Notes: generated by a model from the sequence alone, not told the origin. Counted from the stretch's first letter, positions 13,403-22,470 are shown. The stretch: DNA of 34,471 bases from an uncultured Bacilli bacterium (GCA_947628785.1 CANRBE010000004.1:1-34471); one strand, 5' to 3'. Program-made: numbers and translations.

Positions 13403-14651
13403 ATTCTATTATTTCTATTTTAGCACCGACTTCTTTTAATTTTTCTAATAGATTTTCATATCCTCTCAATATATGTTCTATTTTAGTTATTCTAGTTTGT
13501 CCTTTAGCAACCAAACCAGCTAATAACATACAGGCACCTGCTCTTAAATCTGTAGCTAAAACATCACAACCAACAAAGGTAGTAGGACCTTTTATTTTTA
13601 AAACATTATCATTTATTTCTATATTAGCTCCCATTTTATTTAAATAGGTAACATTTTGAAATCTGTTTTCATAAATAGTTTCTTCTAATTTAGATAAACC
13701 ACTAGCCATACAAAGTAAAACTGTCATTGGTTGTTGTAAGTCGGTAGGAAAGCCTGGATAACCTAAAGTTTTTATTGAAACTGGTTTTAAATGGTTAGTT
13801 TTTGATACGGTTATAAAGTCCTTATTTATTTTAATTGATGCTCCCATTTGTTTTAATTTCATAGTTAAGGCTTCTAAATGTCTAGGTATTACATTTTTTA
13901 TTTTTAAATTATTACCAATTAAAGCACCAGCTAAAATATATGTTCCAGCTTCTATTCTATCAGGTATTACTTCTATATAACTTCCTTTTAAATTAGACAC
14001 CCCATCAACGATAATTCGGCTAGTTCCAGCTCCTGTAATAGATGCTCCCATATTATTTAAAAAAGTAGCTACATTAACAATTTCTGGTTCTTTCGCAGCA
14101 TTTTCAATAACACTTCTTCCTTTAGCTTTAACACAACTTAATAGGGCATTAATAGTAGCTCCTACACTTGGCATATCTAGATAAATATTATTGCCGATTA
14201 ATTCATCAGCAAAAATAGTATATTTATTATCTTCTTCTATTATAGTAGCTCCCAATTCCGAAAAAGCTTTTAAAGTTTGGTCAATTGGTCTTTTTCCTAT
14301 ATTACAACCTCCAGGAAAATACATAACTACTTTTTTAAATTTACCTAATAAGGCTGCCATAAAATAATATGAAGCTCTTAATTTAGTAGATATAGATTCT
14401 GGTATTTCTTTGTTTTCAATAGTCCGACTATCTATTTTAATTTTTGTCCCTTGACTTATCACTTTTGCCCCTAAATATTCTAAAATTTCTATTAAAGCAT
14501 CTATATCAGAAATATTGGGAACATTTTCAATTGTTACTTCTTCATCAGATAATAAGGCCGCTGGTATTAAAGCAACCGCTCCATTTTTAGCCCCACCAAT
14601 GGTTATTTCACCTTCTAATAAATGCCCACCTTCTATAACTAGGGTTTTCAT
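13401..14651 (-). CDS. murA: UDP-N-acetylglucosamine 1-carboxyvinyltransferase (MurA)
   Basis: MurA transfers enolpyruvate from PEP to UDP-GlcNAc, the first committed step of peptidoglycan synthesis and the fosfomycin target. Key residues are present: K22/N23 in GGAKNG, and the PEP-binding cysteine C116 in FPGGCNIGKRP, so it should be fosfomycin-sensitive by this criterion. The length with the chosen ATG (14649-14651, preceded by AAGGAGG) is 416 aa, the family norm. An in-frame ATG nine codons upstream lacks a ribosome binding site. It lies ten bases after the aldolase gene, likely in one operon. Confidence 0.96.
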   Translation of the reverse strand: MKTLVIEGGHLLEGEITIGGAKNGAVALIPAALLSDEEVTIENVPNISDIDALIEILEYLGAKVISQGTKIKIDSRTIENKEIPESISTKLRASYYFMAALLGKFKKVVMYFPGGCNIGKRPIDQTLKAFSELGATIIEEDNKYTIFADELIGNNIYLDMPSVGATINALLSCVKAKGRSVIENAAKEPEIVNVATFLNNMGASITGAGTSRIIVDGVSNLKGSYIEVIPDRIEAGTYILAGALIGNNLKIKNVIPRHLEALTMKLKQMGASIKINKDFITVSKTNHLKPVSIKTLGYPGFPTDLQQPMTVLLCMASGLSKLEETIYENRFQNVTYLNKMGANIEINDNVLKIKGPTTFVGCDVLATDLRAGACMLLAGLVAKGQTRITKIEHILRGYENLLEKLKEVGAKIEIIE

Positions 14652-14661
14652 GTTTGCCTCC

Positions 14662-15510
14662 TTATATTTTATTTCCACTACCTAATAGGTCTATTTTATC
14701 TCTTATAGTTTTTTTCATTGAAGCTTCACCACTTTTAATTATTTTTCTTGGATCATATGCATCATCAACTTTTAAAAATTCCCTTACAGCATTAGACCAA
14801 ACAATTTGTAAATCAGTATTGATATTTAATTTACAAATTCCACATTGAATAGCCTTTTTTATCATGTCATCTGGTATTCCACTTCCTCCATGTAATACTA
14901 ATGGCAAATTAGTCAAATTAGCTATCTTTTGCATTCTTTCAAAATCTAATTTTGGCTCACCCTTATAAATACCATGAACACTACCTAAAGCAGGAGCAAA
15001 ACTATCTATATTGGTTTCACTTACAAATTTAGTACAGTCTTCTACTTCTGCATAAGCTACTGAAGATGAAGTACCATCTTCATTACCTCCAATATGTCCA
15101 ACCTCAGCTTCAACTGATACATTTTTTTCATGGGCCATTTTTACAACTTCTTTAGTCATAGCTATATTAGTAGCTAAATCATACTTAGATGCATCAATCA
15201 TAACAGATGTAAATCCTGCTTCAATAGCATTATGAGCCACTTCAACACTACTACCATGGTCTAAATGTAAAACAACAGGTATTGTAATATTTAAAGATTT
15301 AACTAAATCTTTAACCAAATCAGCCACTACTTTATATCCTCCCATATATTTTATAGCTCCTTCGCTTACTCCTAAAATAACTGGACTTTTAGCTTCTTGA
15401 CATTCTTCTAAAATAAATCTCGTCCACTCTAAGTTGTTGATATTAAAATGAGGAATAGCATATTTTCCCATTTTTGCTTTTATTAATATTTCATTTCCAT
15501 TTACAATCAT
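14662..15510 (-). CDS. fba: Class II fructose-bisphosphate aldolase family protein
   Basis: A 282-residue metal-dependent aldolase. Zinc ligands and substrate residues are visible in VVLHLDHGSS, VEAEVGHIGGNED, GSVHGIYKG and LPLVLHGGSG, with NINTDLQ near the end. It cleaves fructose-1,6-bisphosphate to triose phosphates in glycolysis; tagatose-bisphosphate aldolases are close relatives and cannot be excluded. The start is set at the ATG of MIVNG (15508-15510), as GGTGAT lies just upstream, while the ATG nine codons before has none. It is followed closely by murA, an unusual but seen pairing in Firmicutes. Confidence 0.93.
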   Translation of the reverse strand: MIVNGNEILIKAKMGKYAIPHFNINNLEWTRFILEECQEAKSPVILGVSEGAIKYMGGYKVVADLVKDLVKSLNITIPVVLHLDHGSSVEVAHNAIEAGFTSVMIDASKYDLATNIAMTKEVVKMAHEKNVSVEAEVGHIGGNEDGTSSSVAYAEVEDCTKFVSETNIDSFAPALGSVHGIYKGEPKLDFERMQKIANLTNLPLVLHGGSGIPDDMIKKAIQCGICKLNINTDLQIVWSNAVREFLKVDDAYDPRKIIKSGEASMKKTIRDKIDLLGSGNKI

Positions 15511-15575
15511 TCTATCACCAATTTCATTATAAGGCATTATAAATAAAATGTAAATAATAGTTTTATTAAAAATGT

Positions 15576-16106
15576 CTAGTGAAGTAAAGTAAATAAACCA
15601 ATTATAAGTAACATAATTCCACCTAACATAGTTGAAATACTGCCAAATTTGTCATTTAATTTTTTACCAAGTTGTAAACCTAACATGGTAAATAAAAAAG
15701 CCGATACTGAAAAGATAATAGAACTAATTAACCATTTACTTGTAATAGCTAAAAGTCCTATTCCGACTGAAAAACTATCGATAGAAACAGCTAGGCCAAA
15801 AATTAATAATTCAATAAAGTTCATAATGTTTATACTATGACTATCTTTTAAACTTTCTAAAAACATTTGAAGACCTATGAATGTTAATACAAAAAAGATT
15901 ACAAAATCTGGTTTTATCGGTAAAGTTTTTAAAATAATTAATCCTAATTTCATACCTAAAACAGGCATAAAAAAGTGGTATATACCGACAATTAATGATA
16001 AAGTAAGTTGGTTTTTTTTAGATATGTTTAAAGTTCCATAAGCAAGTGATAAAGAAAAAGCATCCATACTTAATGATATAGCAATTAGGGGAATTAATAG
16101 TGACAT
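15576..16106 (-). CDS. MntP/YtaF-like DUF204 membrane transporter
   Basis: A 176-residue protein with six transmembrane segments in two repeats. Each repeat carries the acidic motif of the family (SMDAFSLSLAYG and SIDSFSVGIG), which is the MntP manganese-exporter signature. The sporulation protein YtaF belongs to the same family; the sequence alone does not decide between them. I choose the ATG at 16104-16106, because the AGGAGG lies inside the preceding codons of a longer reading frame. It follows spoIIR by 49 bases on the same strand. Confidence 0.83.
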   Translation of the reverse strand: MSLLIPLIAISLSMDAFSLSLAYGTLNISKKNQLTLSLIVGIYHFFMPVLGMKLGLIILKTLPIKPDFVIFFVLTFIGLQMFLESLKDSHSINIMNFIELLIFGLAVSIDSFSVGIGLLAITSKWLISSIIFSVSAFLFTMLGLQLGKKLNDKFGSISTMLGGIMLLIIGLFTLLH

Positions 16107-16155
16107 AAAAAACCTCCTATCCAATTATATGATAGGAAGAGTATTTTAGAATAAA

Positions 16156-16689
16156 TTATAAATATTTATCAATTATATCTTTAATTATAGAACGGTATTC
16201 AATATTTTCTGTATCATTTTCCTCTGCTTCCATAATACATAAGGGTGGAAATAATACACACCACCAATTTTCACCTTCACCTTTACCTAAAGTAATATAT
16301 AATGATTCATATTCTCCTTCTTTATATTCAATACCTTTATAAGTTTTACTTGGAAAATAATGATAACCAAAATCTATTTTATAAGGATAATTAACATTAT
16401 CTTTTTTTAATGTTTCCAGTATATCTTTATCCATTAAATCAATATTTTCTTTTATTTTTTCTCGAGCATCTTTAATATTTTTAGTATCTTTTAATAATTT
16501 TGATAATCTATCTTGAACTTTTAGAGAAACTTTTCTTTTAGTATTTTGATCATAATAGTTATTACTATTAGCTATAACTCTTAATCTAATAGCTTCATCT
16601 GGAATAGTAACTTTTAACTCATTTTTTTTATTTAAATTACCATAATATAATAAAAAACCAATACTTAATATAATTATCCATTTTTTCAT
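16156..16689 (-). CDS. spoIIR: Stage II sporulation protein R (SpoIIR)
   Basis: SpoIIR is the forespore-secreted signal that activates SpoIIGA to process pro-sigma-E. The 177-residue protein has an N-terminal signal/anchor (MKKWIIILSIGFLLYYG), then the diagnostic IRLRVIANSNNYYDQNTKRKV, an EYESLYITLGKGEGENWWC region and the end WWCVLFPPLCIM, which is very characteristic. The AGGAGG ribosome binding site is present. With spoIID, spoIIQ and spoIIID in this window it supports real sporulation capacity. It is apparently the first gene of a unit with the MntP-like gene, fba and murA. Confidence 0.95.
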   Translation of the reverse strand: MKKWIIILSIGFLLYYGNLNKKNELKVTIPDEAIRLRVIANSNNYYDQNTKRKVSLKVQDRLSKLLKDTKNIKDAREKIKENIDLMDKDILETLKKDNVNYPYKIDFGYHYFPSKTYKGIEYKEGEYESLYITLGKGEGENWWCVLFPPLCIMEAEENDTENIEYRSIIKDIIDKYL

Positions 16690-16812
16690 ATATTTCCTCC
16701 TAATATATCATGGTTTTTTATTTTTATTTTATTCACTATATCTAAATGTAGTATTTATAAATGCAATATTTAAAGAGGTATACTAAATGATAAAATTAAA
16801 TTGAGGTGGACT

Positions 16813-17085
16813 ATGACGGAAGAATATGTATATAAAAATGAATTTGGCCAAGTAGATTTTAAATTATCAGAGATAATGGGAAAAAAACATATCAGTAAAA
16901 ATAAACTTTGTAAGGAAGCTAATTTACATTTTCAAACACTACAAAAATACTATAAAGGAAATATTACTAAAATAGATATTGATGTGTTAATTAGAATTTG
17001 TCATGCCTTAGAATGTAATTTTAGTGATATTATTGTATATAAAGCAAATAAAAAATCTGTCAATAAGACAGTTAATTATTTATGA
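16813..17085 (+). CDS. XRE/Cro family helix-turn-helix regulator
   Basis: A 90-residue DNA-binding protein. The HTH is at residues ~20-60 (KHISKNKLCKEANLHFQTLQ), and the ending VLIRICHALECNFSDIIVY is the YozG-like Cro/CI type. The ATG at 16813 is chosen because GAGGTGG sits directly upstream. It is the only plus-strand gene between the IS and 25709, divergent from spoIIR and convergent with rlmH, whose end it overlaps by ten bases. It ends with TGA. Target genes are unknown. Confidence 0.85.
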   Translation: MTEEYVYKNEFGQVDFKLSEIMGKKHISKNKLCKEANLHFQTLQKYYKGNITKIDIDVLIRICHALECNFSDIIVYKANKKSVNKTVNYL

Positions 17086-17528
17086 TATGTTTCTTGATTT
17101 ATTATCTTAAAAGCCCTATATATTTGTTCTAGTAACATCACCCGAAATAGTTGATGAGGGAAAGTCATGTCTGAAAAAGTAATAGAAATGTTGCTTCTTT
17201 TTTTTACTTCATCATCTAAACCATAAGAACCCCCTACGACAAAAACAATGTCACTATAATTCATTTGCCACTCTTCTAAATGTTTAGAAAATTCTAATGA
17301 AGACATTTTATTTCCTTCTATTTCTAAAGTTACAACAAAATCTTTGTCTTTTATTTTGGCAAAAAGTAAATTTTTTTCTTGTTCTTTTACTTTTTTTTCA
17401 TCACCAGATTTATCCATTACTTCAACAATTTCTAATTTGCAATATTTTTGTAATCTTTTTTGATATTCTAAACAAGCATCCCTAAAATATTTTTCTTTTA
17501 ATTTACCTACTACTAACAATTTTATCAT
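17076..17528 (-). CDS. rlmH: 23S rRNA pseudouridine1915 N3-methyltransferase RlmH
   Basis: RlmH is a SPOUT-class methyltransferase acting on 23S rRNA position 1915 in the assembled ribosome. The 150-residue protein shows the SAM-binding knot FVVGGSYGLDDEVKKR and the C-terminal PHQLFRVMLLEQIYRAFKI...YHK tail. The start ATG overlaps the TGA stop of walJ (ATGA), so translation is coupled. It is the last gene of rplI-dnaB-walJ-rlmH, near the usual origin-proximal cluster. Confidence 0.96.
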   Translation of the reverse strand: MIKLLVVGKLKEKYFRDACLEYQKRLQKYCKLEIVEVMDKSGDEKKVKEQEKNLLFAKIKDKDFVVTLEIEGNKMSSLEFSKHLEEWQMNYSDIVFVVGGSYGLDDEVKKRSNISITFSDMTFPHQLFRVMLLEQIYRAFKIINQETYHK

Positions 17529-18298
17529 ATTTCAATAACTTCCGTTCTTTCTTTTTGACCAGCTATCGATATTGAAGTAAAATCTATATTTTTTTCTTCT
17601 AACATTTCCTTTAAAGTAGATAGGGCTAGGGTAGGGGTGTTGTTTTCTTCACTTAAATGAGCTAAAAATATATGTCTAGTATCATTACCGATAAATTTAG
17701 TTAAATAAATGGCACTATCATGATTAGATAAATGTCCATAATCACCTAAAATACGTTGTTTTAAATGATACGGATAACTTCCTTCCATTAGCATTTCTAC
17801 ATCATGATTACTTTCCATAATATAAACATTTTTGTTTTTTAATTTATTATAGTTTTTTTGATTTATATAACCAGTATCTGTTAAATAAACAGCTGTTTTA
17901 CCATTATTTTCTACTACATAACCTAACGAATCATTAGCATCATGAGAAGTTTTTATCAAAGTTATATGTAAATCATTTACCTCGAAATCATCTTCTATTA
18001 TAACAAATGATGATATATTTATTTTATCCTTTATATCTTCATACATTTTTTTTGTTAAAAAAACAGTTGTTTTATACTTTTTTAAAAATACTTTTAAACC
18101 AGCTATATGGTCTGAATGAGTATGAGTTATTAATATAGCATCTATTTCTTCAGGCATAACATTGATACTTTTTAATTTATTTACTATATAACTACAAGTC
18201 ATTCCAACATCTATTAATATTTTAGTATTGTTACTAGCTATATAACTAGAGTTTCCTTTTGACCCACTAGCTAAAACACAAACATTTAATTTATTCAT
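17525..18298 (-). CDS. walJ: WalJ/YycJ MBL-fold hydrolase
   Basis: A 258-residue metallo-beta-lactamase-fold protein. The zinc motif HTHSDHIAGL near residue 60, LTDTGYI, ESNHDVEML and HLSEENNTP are present. In Bacillus WalJ (YycJ) is linked to the WalRK essential two-component locus and affects coordination of DNA replication and cell division; a 5'-3' exonuclease activity has been reported. Here the walRK genes are not in the window. I start at the ATG 18296-18298 (AGAGGG before it), which overlaps the dnaB stop. Confidence 0.92.
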   Translation of the reverse strand: MNKLNVCVLASGSKGNSSYIASNNTKILIDVGMTCSYIVNKLKSINVMPEEIDAILITHTHSDHIAGLKVFLKKYKTTVFLTKKMYEDIKDKINISSFVIIEDDFEVNDLHITLIKTSHDANDSLGYVVENNGKTAVYLTDTGYINQKNYNKLKNKNVYIMESNHDVEMLMEGSYPYHLKQRILGDYGHLSNHDSAIYLTKFIGNDTRHIFLAHLSEENNTPTLALSTLKEMLEEKNIDFTSISIAGQKERTEVIEI

Positions 18299-19643
18299 TA
18301 TTTTCCCTCTTAAAACTATCATCCATATCAACAAATGTTGATTTATCTCTTTTAAAAATTAAATTAACGGTAGTGGTTGGTCCATTACGATGTTTCCTTA
18401 TTATAAATTCACTTTCACTTGTATTTTCATCAATTGCAACACTGGGTTTATAATAATCTTCCCGATACAAAAAGGCAACTATATCTGCATCTTGTTCAAT
18501 TGATCCAGATTCTCTTAAATCACTTAGTATTGGTCTTTTATCATCCCTTGAATCTACACTACGGGATAATTGAGCTAAGGCAATAATTGGTATTTTTAAC
18601 TCCATCGCTAAAGTTTTTAAAGACCTTGATATTTCCGCTATCTCTTGTTGTCTATTTCCAGAAAACCTAGAAGTTACACTTATTAATTGAAGATAATCAA
18701 TAATTATTATTCCAAGATTTCCTTCACTAGCTAATCTTCTAGCTTTAGCTCTTATTTCATTGATTGATATACCAGATGTATCATCAATATATATATTTGT
18801 TTCAGCTAAACGACTAATAGCTTCATTAAGTCTTTTCCAGTCATTATTTTCTAATCTTCCACTAGCTAATTTTCTACCATCTATCTGACCTACTGATGAA
18901 AGCATTCTAATAGCTAATTGTTCAGCTGGCATTTCTAAAGTAAATAAAGCAATATCTTTTCCACTATTAAATGCTATATTAGTAGCTAAATTTAGGGCAA
19001 AGGCTGTTTTTCCCATACTTGGACGAGCCGCTATTATTATTAATTCGTTAGGATGTAATCCTGATGTTATTTTATCTAAATAACGATATCCTGTTTCTAA
19101 ACCAGTAATTGAACTATCTGATGAAGCTAATTTTTCTAAATTAGCCTGTGTATTTATTAAAACATCTTGGATTTTTTGAAATTCTTTTGTACTTCTTGAT
19201 TTTCCTATATCCATTACTATTTTTTCTGATTTATCTAAAAGTTCATCTAAAGAAGATGTCCAGTTAAAACCATCTTGTTCAATCGTATAGGCTGTTTCAA
19301 TAAGTTTTCGTTTGATAGCTGTTTCTATGACAATACCAATATATTCTTCTACATGAGCAGCACTTGGAACTATTGATGTTAGTTCAGTTAAGTATTCTAT
19401 TCCTCCAACTTGATTTAATTCTTTTCTTTTATCTAATTCAGAAACTAATATAGTTATATCAACTGGTTTATTAGCTTCAGATAAGTTTTTCATTACTTCA
19501 AATATTTTAGCATGACTTTCTGAATAAAATTGTTCTTTTGTTAATGCTTCACAACATCTTTTTAAAGCTCGATTAGACATAAACATTGCGCCAAGAACTG
19601 ATTGTTCAGCATTGTTATCATGGGGCATTACTTTTTGATTCAT
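18291..19643 (-). CDS. dnaB: Replicative DNA helicase DnaB
   Basis: The hexameric replicative helicase (called DnaC in B. subtilis), 450 residues. The N-terminal domain starts MPHDNNAEQSVLGAMFMS. The RecA-like domain has Walker A ARPSMGKT at 206-213 and Walker B IIIIDYLQLI. The arginine finger region DLRESGSIEQDADIVAFLYR is conserved. No intein interrupts it. It lies four bases after rplI, in the conserved Firmicute order, and overlaps walJ. Confidence 0.97.
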   Translation of the reverse strand: MNQKVMPHDNNAEQSVLGAMFMSNRALKRCCEALTKEQFYSESHAKIFEVMKNLSEANKPVDITILVSELDKRKELNQVGGIEYLTELTSIVPSAAHVEEYIGIVIETAIKRKLIETAYTIEQDGFNWTSSLDELLDKSEKIVMDIGKSRSTKEFQKIQDVLINTQANLEKLASSDSSITGLETGYRYLDKITSGLHPNELIIIAARPSMGKTAFALNLATNIAFNSGKDIALFTLEMPAEQLAIRMLSSVGQIDGRKLASGRLENNDWKRLNEAISRLAETNIYIDDTSGISINEIRAKARRLASEGNLGIIIIDYLQLISVTSRFSGNRQQEIAEISRSLKTLAMELKIPIIALAQLSRSVDSRDDKRPILSDLRESGSIEQDADIVAFLYREDYYKPSVAIDENTSESEFIIRKHRNGPTTTVNLIFKRDKSTFVDMDDSFKRENNE

Positions 19644-19647
19644 TATA

Positions 19648-20088
19648 TCACTTCCTTACAGACACTTTTATTTTGGCAATTACTTTTTTATGAAGTTCTA
19701 TTTTGATTTCATGATACCCTAAAGACATAATAGGATTTTCTATTTTGATTTTTTTCTTATCTATAGCATATCCTAATTTATCTAATTCTTGTTTTATTTG
19801 TTTTACTGAAATTTGTCCAAACATTTTGTCTTGAGCACCTGTTTTGACAGTAAAAATAATAGTTTCTTTTTCTAACTTGTGTTTTAAATCTTCCATTTCT
19901 TTAATAAAAAGATTCTCTTCTAATTTATCAGTTTGAAGTTTTTTGTTTAAATTTTTGATATTTGTAGCATCAGCTTTAATGGCATATCCCTTTTTAATTA
20001 AAAAGTTAATAGCATATCCATCTTTTACTTCTTTTATTTCATTTTTCTTTCCTTGTCCTTTTAAATCTTTTATAAATATTACTTTCAT
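19648..20088 (-). CDS. rplI: 50S ribosomal protein L9
   Basis: A 146-residue L9. The N-terminal domain [21 protein letters not shown] and [14 protein letters not shown] is typical, followed by the long central helix and a C-terminal domain with [14 protein letters not shown]. It starts the rplI-dnaB-walJ-rlmH unit from its own promoter at 20132-20160. L9 projects from the L1 stalk base and affects frameshifting. Confidence 0.97.
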   Translation of the reverse strand: MKVIFIKDLKGQGKKNEIKEVKDGYAINFLIKKGYAIKADATNIKNLNKKLQTDKLEENLFIKEMEDLKHKLEKETIIFTVKTGAQDKMFGQISVKQIKQELDKLGYAIDKKKIKIENPIMSLGYHEIKIELHKKVIAKIKVSVRK

Positions 20089-20109
20089 ATTTTACCTACT
20101 TTCTATATA

Positions 20110-20127
20110 TTAAGGTAATGGCCTTAA
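20110..20127 (-). promoter_or_regulatory. Hairpin at the 5' end of the rplI transcript
   Basis: TTAAGG (20110-20115) and CCTTAA (20122-20127) form a perfect six-base-pair stem with a six-base loop. The predicted start of transcription falls at or just upstream of it, so it may stabilise the 5' end or serve as an operator. No known leader class is recognised. Confidence 0.35.
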
Positions 20128-20131
20128 AAAT

Positions 20132-20160
20132 ATTATATCAAGTTATCTAAAGGGAAACAA
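20132..20160 (-). promoter_or_regulatory. rplI-dnaB operon promoter
   Basis: TTGTTT (-35, complement of 20155-20160), 17 bases, TATAAT (-10, complement of 20132-20137). It precedes rplI and follows the terminator of the previous gene. Confidence 0.65.
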
Positions 20161-20173
20161 TGAAAATTTAAAA

Positions 20174-20193
20174 AAACATCGTTTAAGATGTTT
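20174..20193 (-). terminator. Terminator of the gene at 20192-21016
   Basis: AAACATC (20174-20180) and GATGTTT (20187-20193) form a seven-base-pair stem with a six-base loop and a T run on the minus strand. It overlaps the stop codon. Confidence 0.75.
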
Positions 20194-21016
20194 AGATTTT
20201 TATTTTTCTAACATAAGGTTTTCCTTCATCTATTAAATTTTCATCTGTTTTATAAATTGTGTTACCAAGGTTTTTTATTTGTTCTAATGTATATTTATCT
20301 AATAGTTCTGTATATACTTTTATTTTTTTTATTTCATTATTAATAAATCCTTGGATAATAGCATATTTAGCATTTTTTAAATACAATGCTTTAATAGTAT
20401 TGTTTTTTAAAAGTAATTTATTTTCTATTTCTTCAGGATTTTCAAAGAAAAAATTTCCGTTATTATTTTGTATTTTAATATTTTTTATATCTCCATCAGT
20501 TATTAAATCCCATCTGATTTCTTTTCTATTAGAAATTCCAGATCCTAAGTAATAAAATTTTTTATTTGGATTTAGTGAATATATATTTAAAGGACTTATA
20601 CTAGTTATTTCTATTTTATATCTAGTTGAAAAATCACAAGCTATTTTAGTTAATTTATTTAACCCATCTCTTGATAAATTACTTTTCCAAACATTTAATG
20701 GCATATAACTAGGATAGTTTAAATATATTTTTTCTGGTTTAGAATCTTCATACCATAAGTTTTGGGCTAAATTTTTTTCTTGTTCAACAACTTCTGTTAT
20801 ATTTAATTTTTCTTCATAATCATTAATAGATAATTCTTCAAATATTTCTTTAAACTGAGATGTTTTATAATAATAATAAAGTTTTTTAGATAGTTCATCT
20901 AAATTAAATTCGCCAACACCACTTTCTTGAAGTAATGGTAAAAAAGTTTTTATAAATTCTGAAATATCAAATTTACGACCTAATAACATATTAAAATATT
21001 TTTTGACATTAATCAT
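20192..21016 (-). CDS. Hypothetical protein
   Basis: A 274-residue soluble protein I do not recognise. Its N-terminal ~110 residues are helical and acidic (DISEFIKTFLPLLQESGVGE, LSINDYEEKLNITEVVEQEK). The C-terminal part is beta-rich (KFYYLGSGISNRKEIRWDLI, KAKY/AKYAIIQGFI, YVRKIKI). There is no signal peptide or membrane segment. The GGGGAAAT ribosome binding site is modest but real. Flanked by its own terminator, it is apparently monocistronic. Confidence 0.75.
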   Translation of the reverse strand: MINVKKYFNMLLGRKFDISEFIKTFLPLLQESGVGEFNLDELSKKLYYYYKTSQFKEIFEELSINDYEEKLNITEVVEQEKNLAQNLWYEDSKPEKIYLNYPSYMPLNVWKSNLSRDGLNKLTKIACDFSTRYKIEITSISPLNIYSLNPNKKFYYLGSGISNRKEIRWDLITDGDIKNIKIQNNNGNFFFENPEEIENKLLLKNNTIKALYLKNAKYAIIQGFINNEIKKIKVYTELLDKYTLEQIKNLGNTIYKTDENLIDEGKPYVRKIKI

Positions 21017-21116
21017 TATTTCCCCTTCTTTCAGTTGTAATATTTTATCACATATTTTATTTTTTTCAAGAGATTTTTTTATTATATAAATAAATTATCT
21101 TAAATTTAGGCAAAAT

Positions 21117-21142
21117 AAAAGGAATAGTAAACCATTCCTTTT
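21117..21142 (-). terminator. Terminator of the beta-helix surface protein gene
   Basis: AAAAGGAAT (21117-21125) and ATTCCTTTT (21134-21142) form a perfect nine-base-pair stem with an eight-base loop, followed by TTTTATTTT on the minus strand. Confidence 0.85.
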
Positions 21143-21149
21143 ATTTTAA

Positions 21150-22280
21150 TTAAGCTTTTTTAACTACTTTAGCTGTTATTAAAGCTCCAGATAGAGCAAC
21201 AAATGATAATAATACAAATGTTAAAATATTATCACCAGTAGCTGGGTTTTTATCAGCTTTATCTGTTTTTGTTGGTTCTTGTTTTTCAGGAGTTTGTGTA
21301 GACGCTATTGTATCTGGATCAACTACATTTCCATCTTCATCCTGAGTAAGTCCTTCACCTAAAAACATTGTTTTTACATCTTGATTAAAGTTTCCTCCTA
21401 ATACTTTTACATCAGTAGCAGTATTACCAAATGATGTAATTGGAGTACCAGTAGTTTCAAAATTTCCTTTAATAACATCTACATGAGCAGTTCCTTCATA
21501 AGCACTTTCAGTATTATCTACTACTATAGCACCACCTAATGGTAATTGAACATAACTACCATCAGCATTTTTTGCATCTCCAATTCTATCTGTTCTAGAT
21601 GCATCTCCAGTAGCTTTAATTTGTCCACCATCGATTTTTACATTACCTTGACGAGCAACAATACCAACTAAACCAGTTATAGAACCTCCAGTAATTGTAA
21701 GGTTACCAGTTTGTGGATGATAAATAGCAGCAGTTCCTGTACTTGTTAAAGTACCACCTGAAATATTAATAGTTGAATCTGTTGTTTCAGCACCATTTCC
21801 AGAAACAGCAAATCCATCTGTAGTTACTGTTCCACCTTGAATATTAAGTTTAGCTTTATCTCCCCATACAACAAGTCCACCAACATAGTTACCATTTTCA
21901 ATAGTTACAACAGAGTTAGTACTAGCATAAATTGAACTTCCAGTTTTATGTTCTACTGTTCCATCTGTTTTAGTACTATCTTTAAAAGTTACTGTACTAT
22001 TTTCAATATTAAAAACACAGTTTCCTTCAGTTCTATCTATTTTATGTCCATTTAAATCTATAATAATAGGTTTTTCCATATCTTTTATTAAGATTATTTC
22101 TTCAGCTGTTATTTCATCATTTATTTTAATAGTTCCACCTGTTGATTTTAATTCACTTATAGCAGTATTTAATGTACTTTCATTAGTAGCAACTTTTTCA
22201 TCTTCTGCATATACATTAGGTATAATAGCTAAACCGCAAACAAAGGCAATTAAAGGCATAATGATTTTTTTCAAATTCAT
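21150..22280 (-). CDS. Secreted beta-helix-like surface protein with NPATG sorting signal
   Basis: A 376-residue exported protein. A signal peptide (MNLKKIIMPLIAFVCGLAII, cleaved near VYAEDE) is followed by a repetitive right-handed beta-helix-like body (~60-280) with stacked motifs such as STINISGGTLTSTG and NLTITGGSITG. A Lys/Asp/Thr-rich linker precedes the sorting signal: NPATGD at 345-350, a hydrophobic segment and KKA tail. NPATG differs from LPXTG and is shared with the gene at 22515. GGAGGTGA lies very close to the ATG (three bases), so a TTG two codons later is an alternative start. A pair of long dyads precedes it. Confidence 0.85.
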   Translation of the reverse strand: MNLKKIIMPLIAFVCGLAIIPNVYAEDEKVATNESTLNTAISELKSTGGTIKINDEITAEEIILIKDMEKPIIIDLNGHKIDRTEGNCVFNIENSTVTFKDSTKTDGTVEHKTGSSIYASTNSVVTIENGNYVGGLVVWGDKAKLNIQGGTVTTDGFAVSGNGAETTDSTINISGGTLTSTGTAAIYHPQTGNLTITGGSITGLVGIVARQGNVKIDGGQIKATGDASRTDRIGDAKNADGSYVQLPLGGAIVVDNTESAYEGTAHVDVIKGNFETTGTPITSFGNTATDVKVLGGNFNQDVKTMFLGEGLTQDEDGNVVDPDTIASTQTPEKQEPTKTDKADKNPATGDNILTFVLLSFVALSGALITAKVVKKA

Positions 22281-22308
22281 TCACCTCCTCCCTAATTTTA
22301 TAAATTTT

Positions 22309-22333
22309 TTATTATGTATGTTATACATAATAA
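22309..22333. promoter_or_regulatory. Perfect 25-base dyad in the leader of the beta-helix gene
   Basis: Two 11-base arms (TTATTATGTAT and ATACATAATAA) flank a three-base centre. It lies between the operator palindrome and the ribosome binding site, so it could act as DNA operator or as an mRNA hairpin. One arm recurs in the leader of the second surface protein (23555-23565). Confidence 0.55.
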
Positions 22334-22350
22334 TTCAGTATATACTGAAT
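22333..22350. promoter_or_regulatory. Operator-like palindrome ATTCAGTATATACTGAAT
   Basis: A perfect 18-base palindrome about 30 bases downstream of the -10 of the beta-helix gene. A related ATATACTA lies 26 bases away (22366-22373). The half TATATACTGAAT recurs exactly at 23563-23574 in front of the second surface protein gene. This suggests one regulator controls both. Confidence 0.55.
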
Positions 22351-22378
22351 AAACCAAATCCAAATATATACTACTAAC

Positions 22379-22406
22379 AGTATACCAAATTTTAAATTTT
22401 AGTCAA
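22379..22406 (-). promoter_or_regulatory. Promoter of the beta-helix surface protein gene
   Basis: TTGACT (-35, complement of 22401-22406), 16 bases, TATACT (-10, complement of 22379-22384). The -35 and the start of the spacer are almost identical to those of the second surface protein gene (TTGACTAAAA). Confidence 0.75.
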
Positions 22407-22470
22407 TAAATTTTCAAGTTTTTATTTTTCCTTGACATTAAAAATTTATATTTTAATTTTTTCATATAAA

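Noticed and set aside
17076-18298. Alternative genetic code (TGA as tryptophan) because of Mollicute-like AT bias
   Set aside because: TGA ends walJ and the XRE gene at the expected place, and tryptophan is written TGG in conserved positions.
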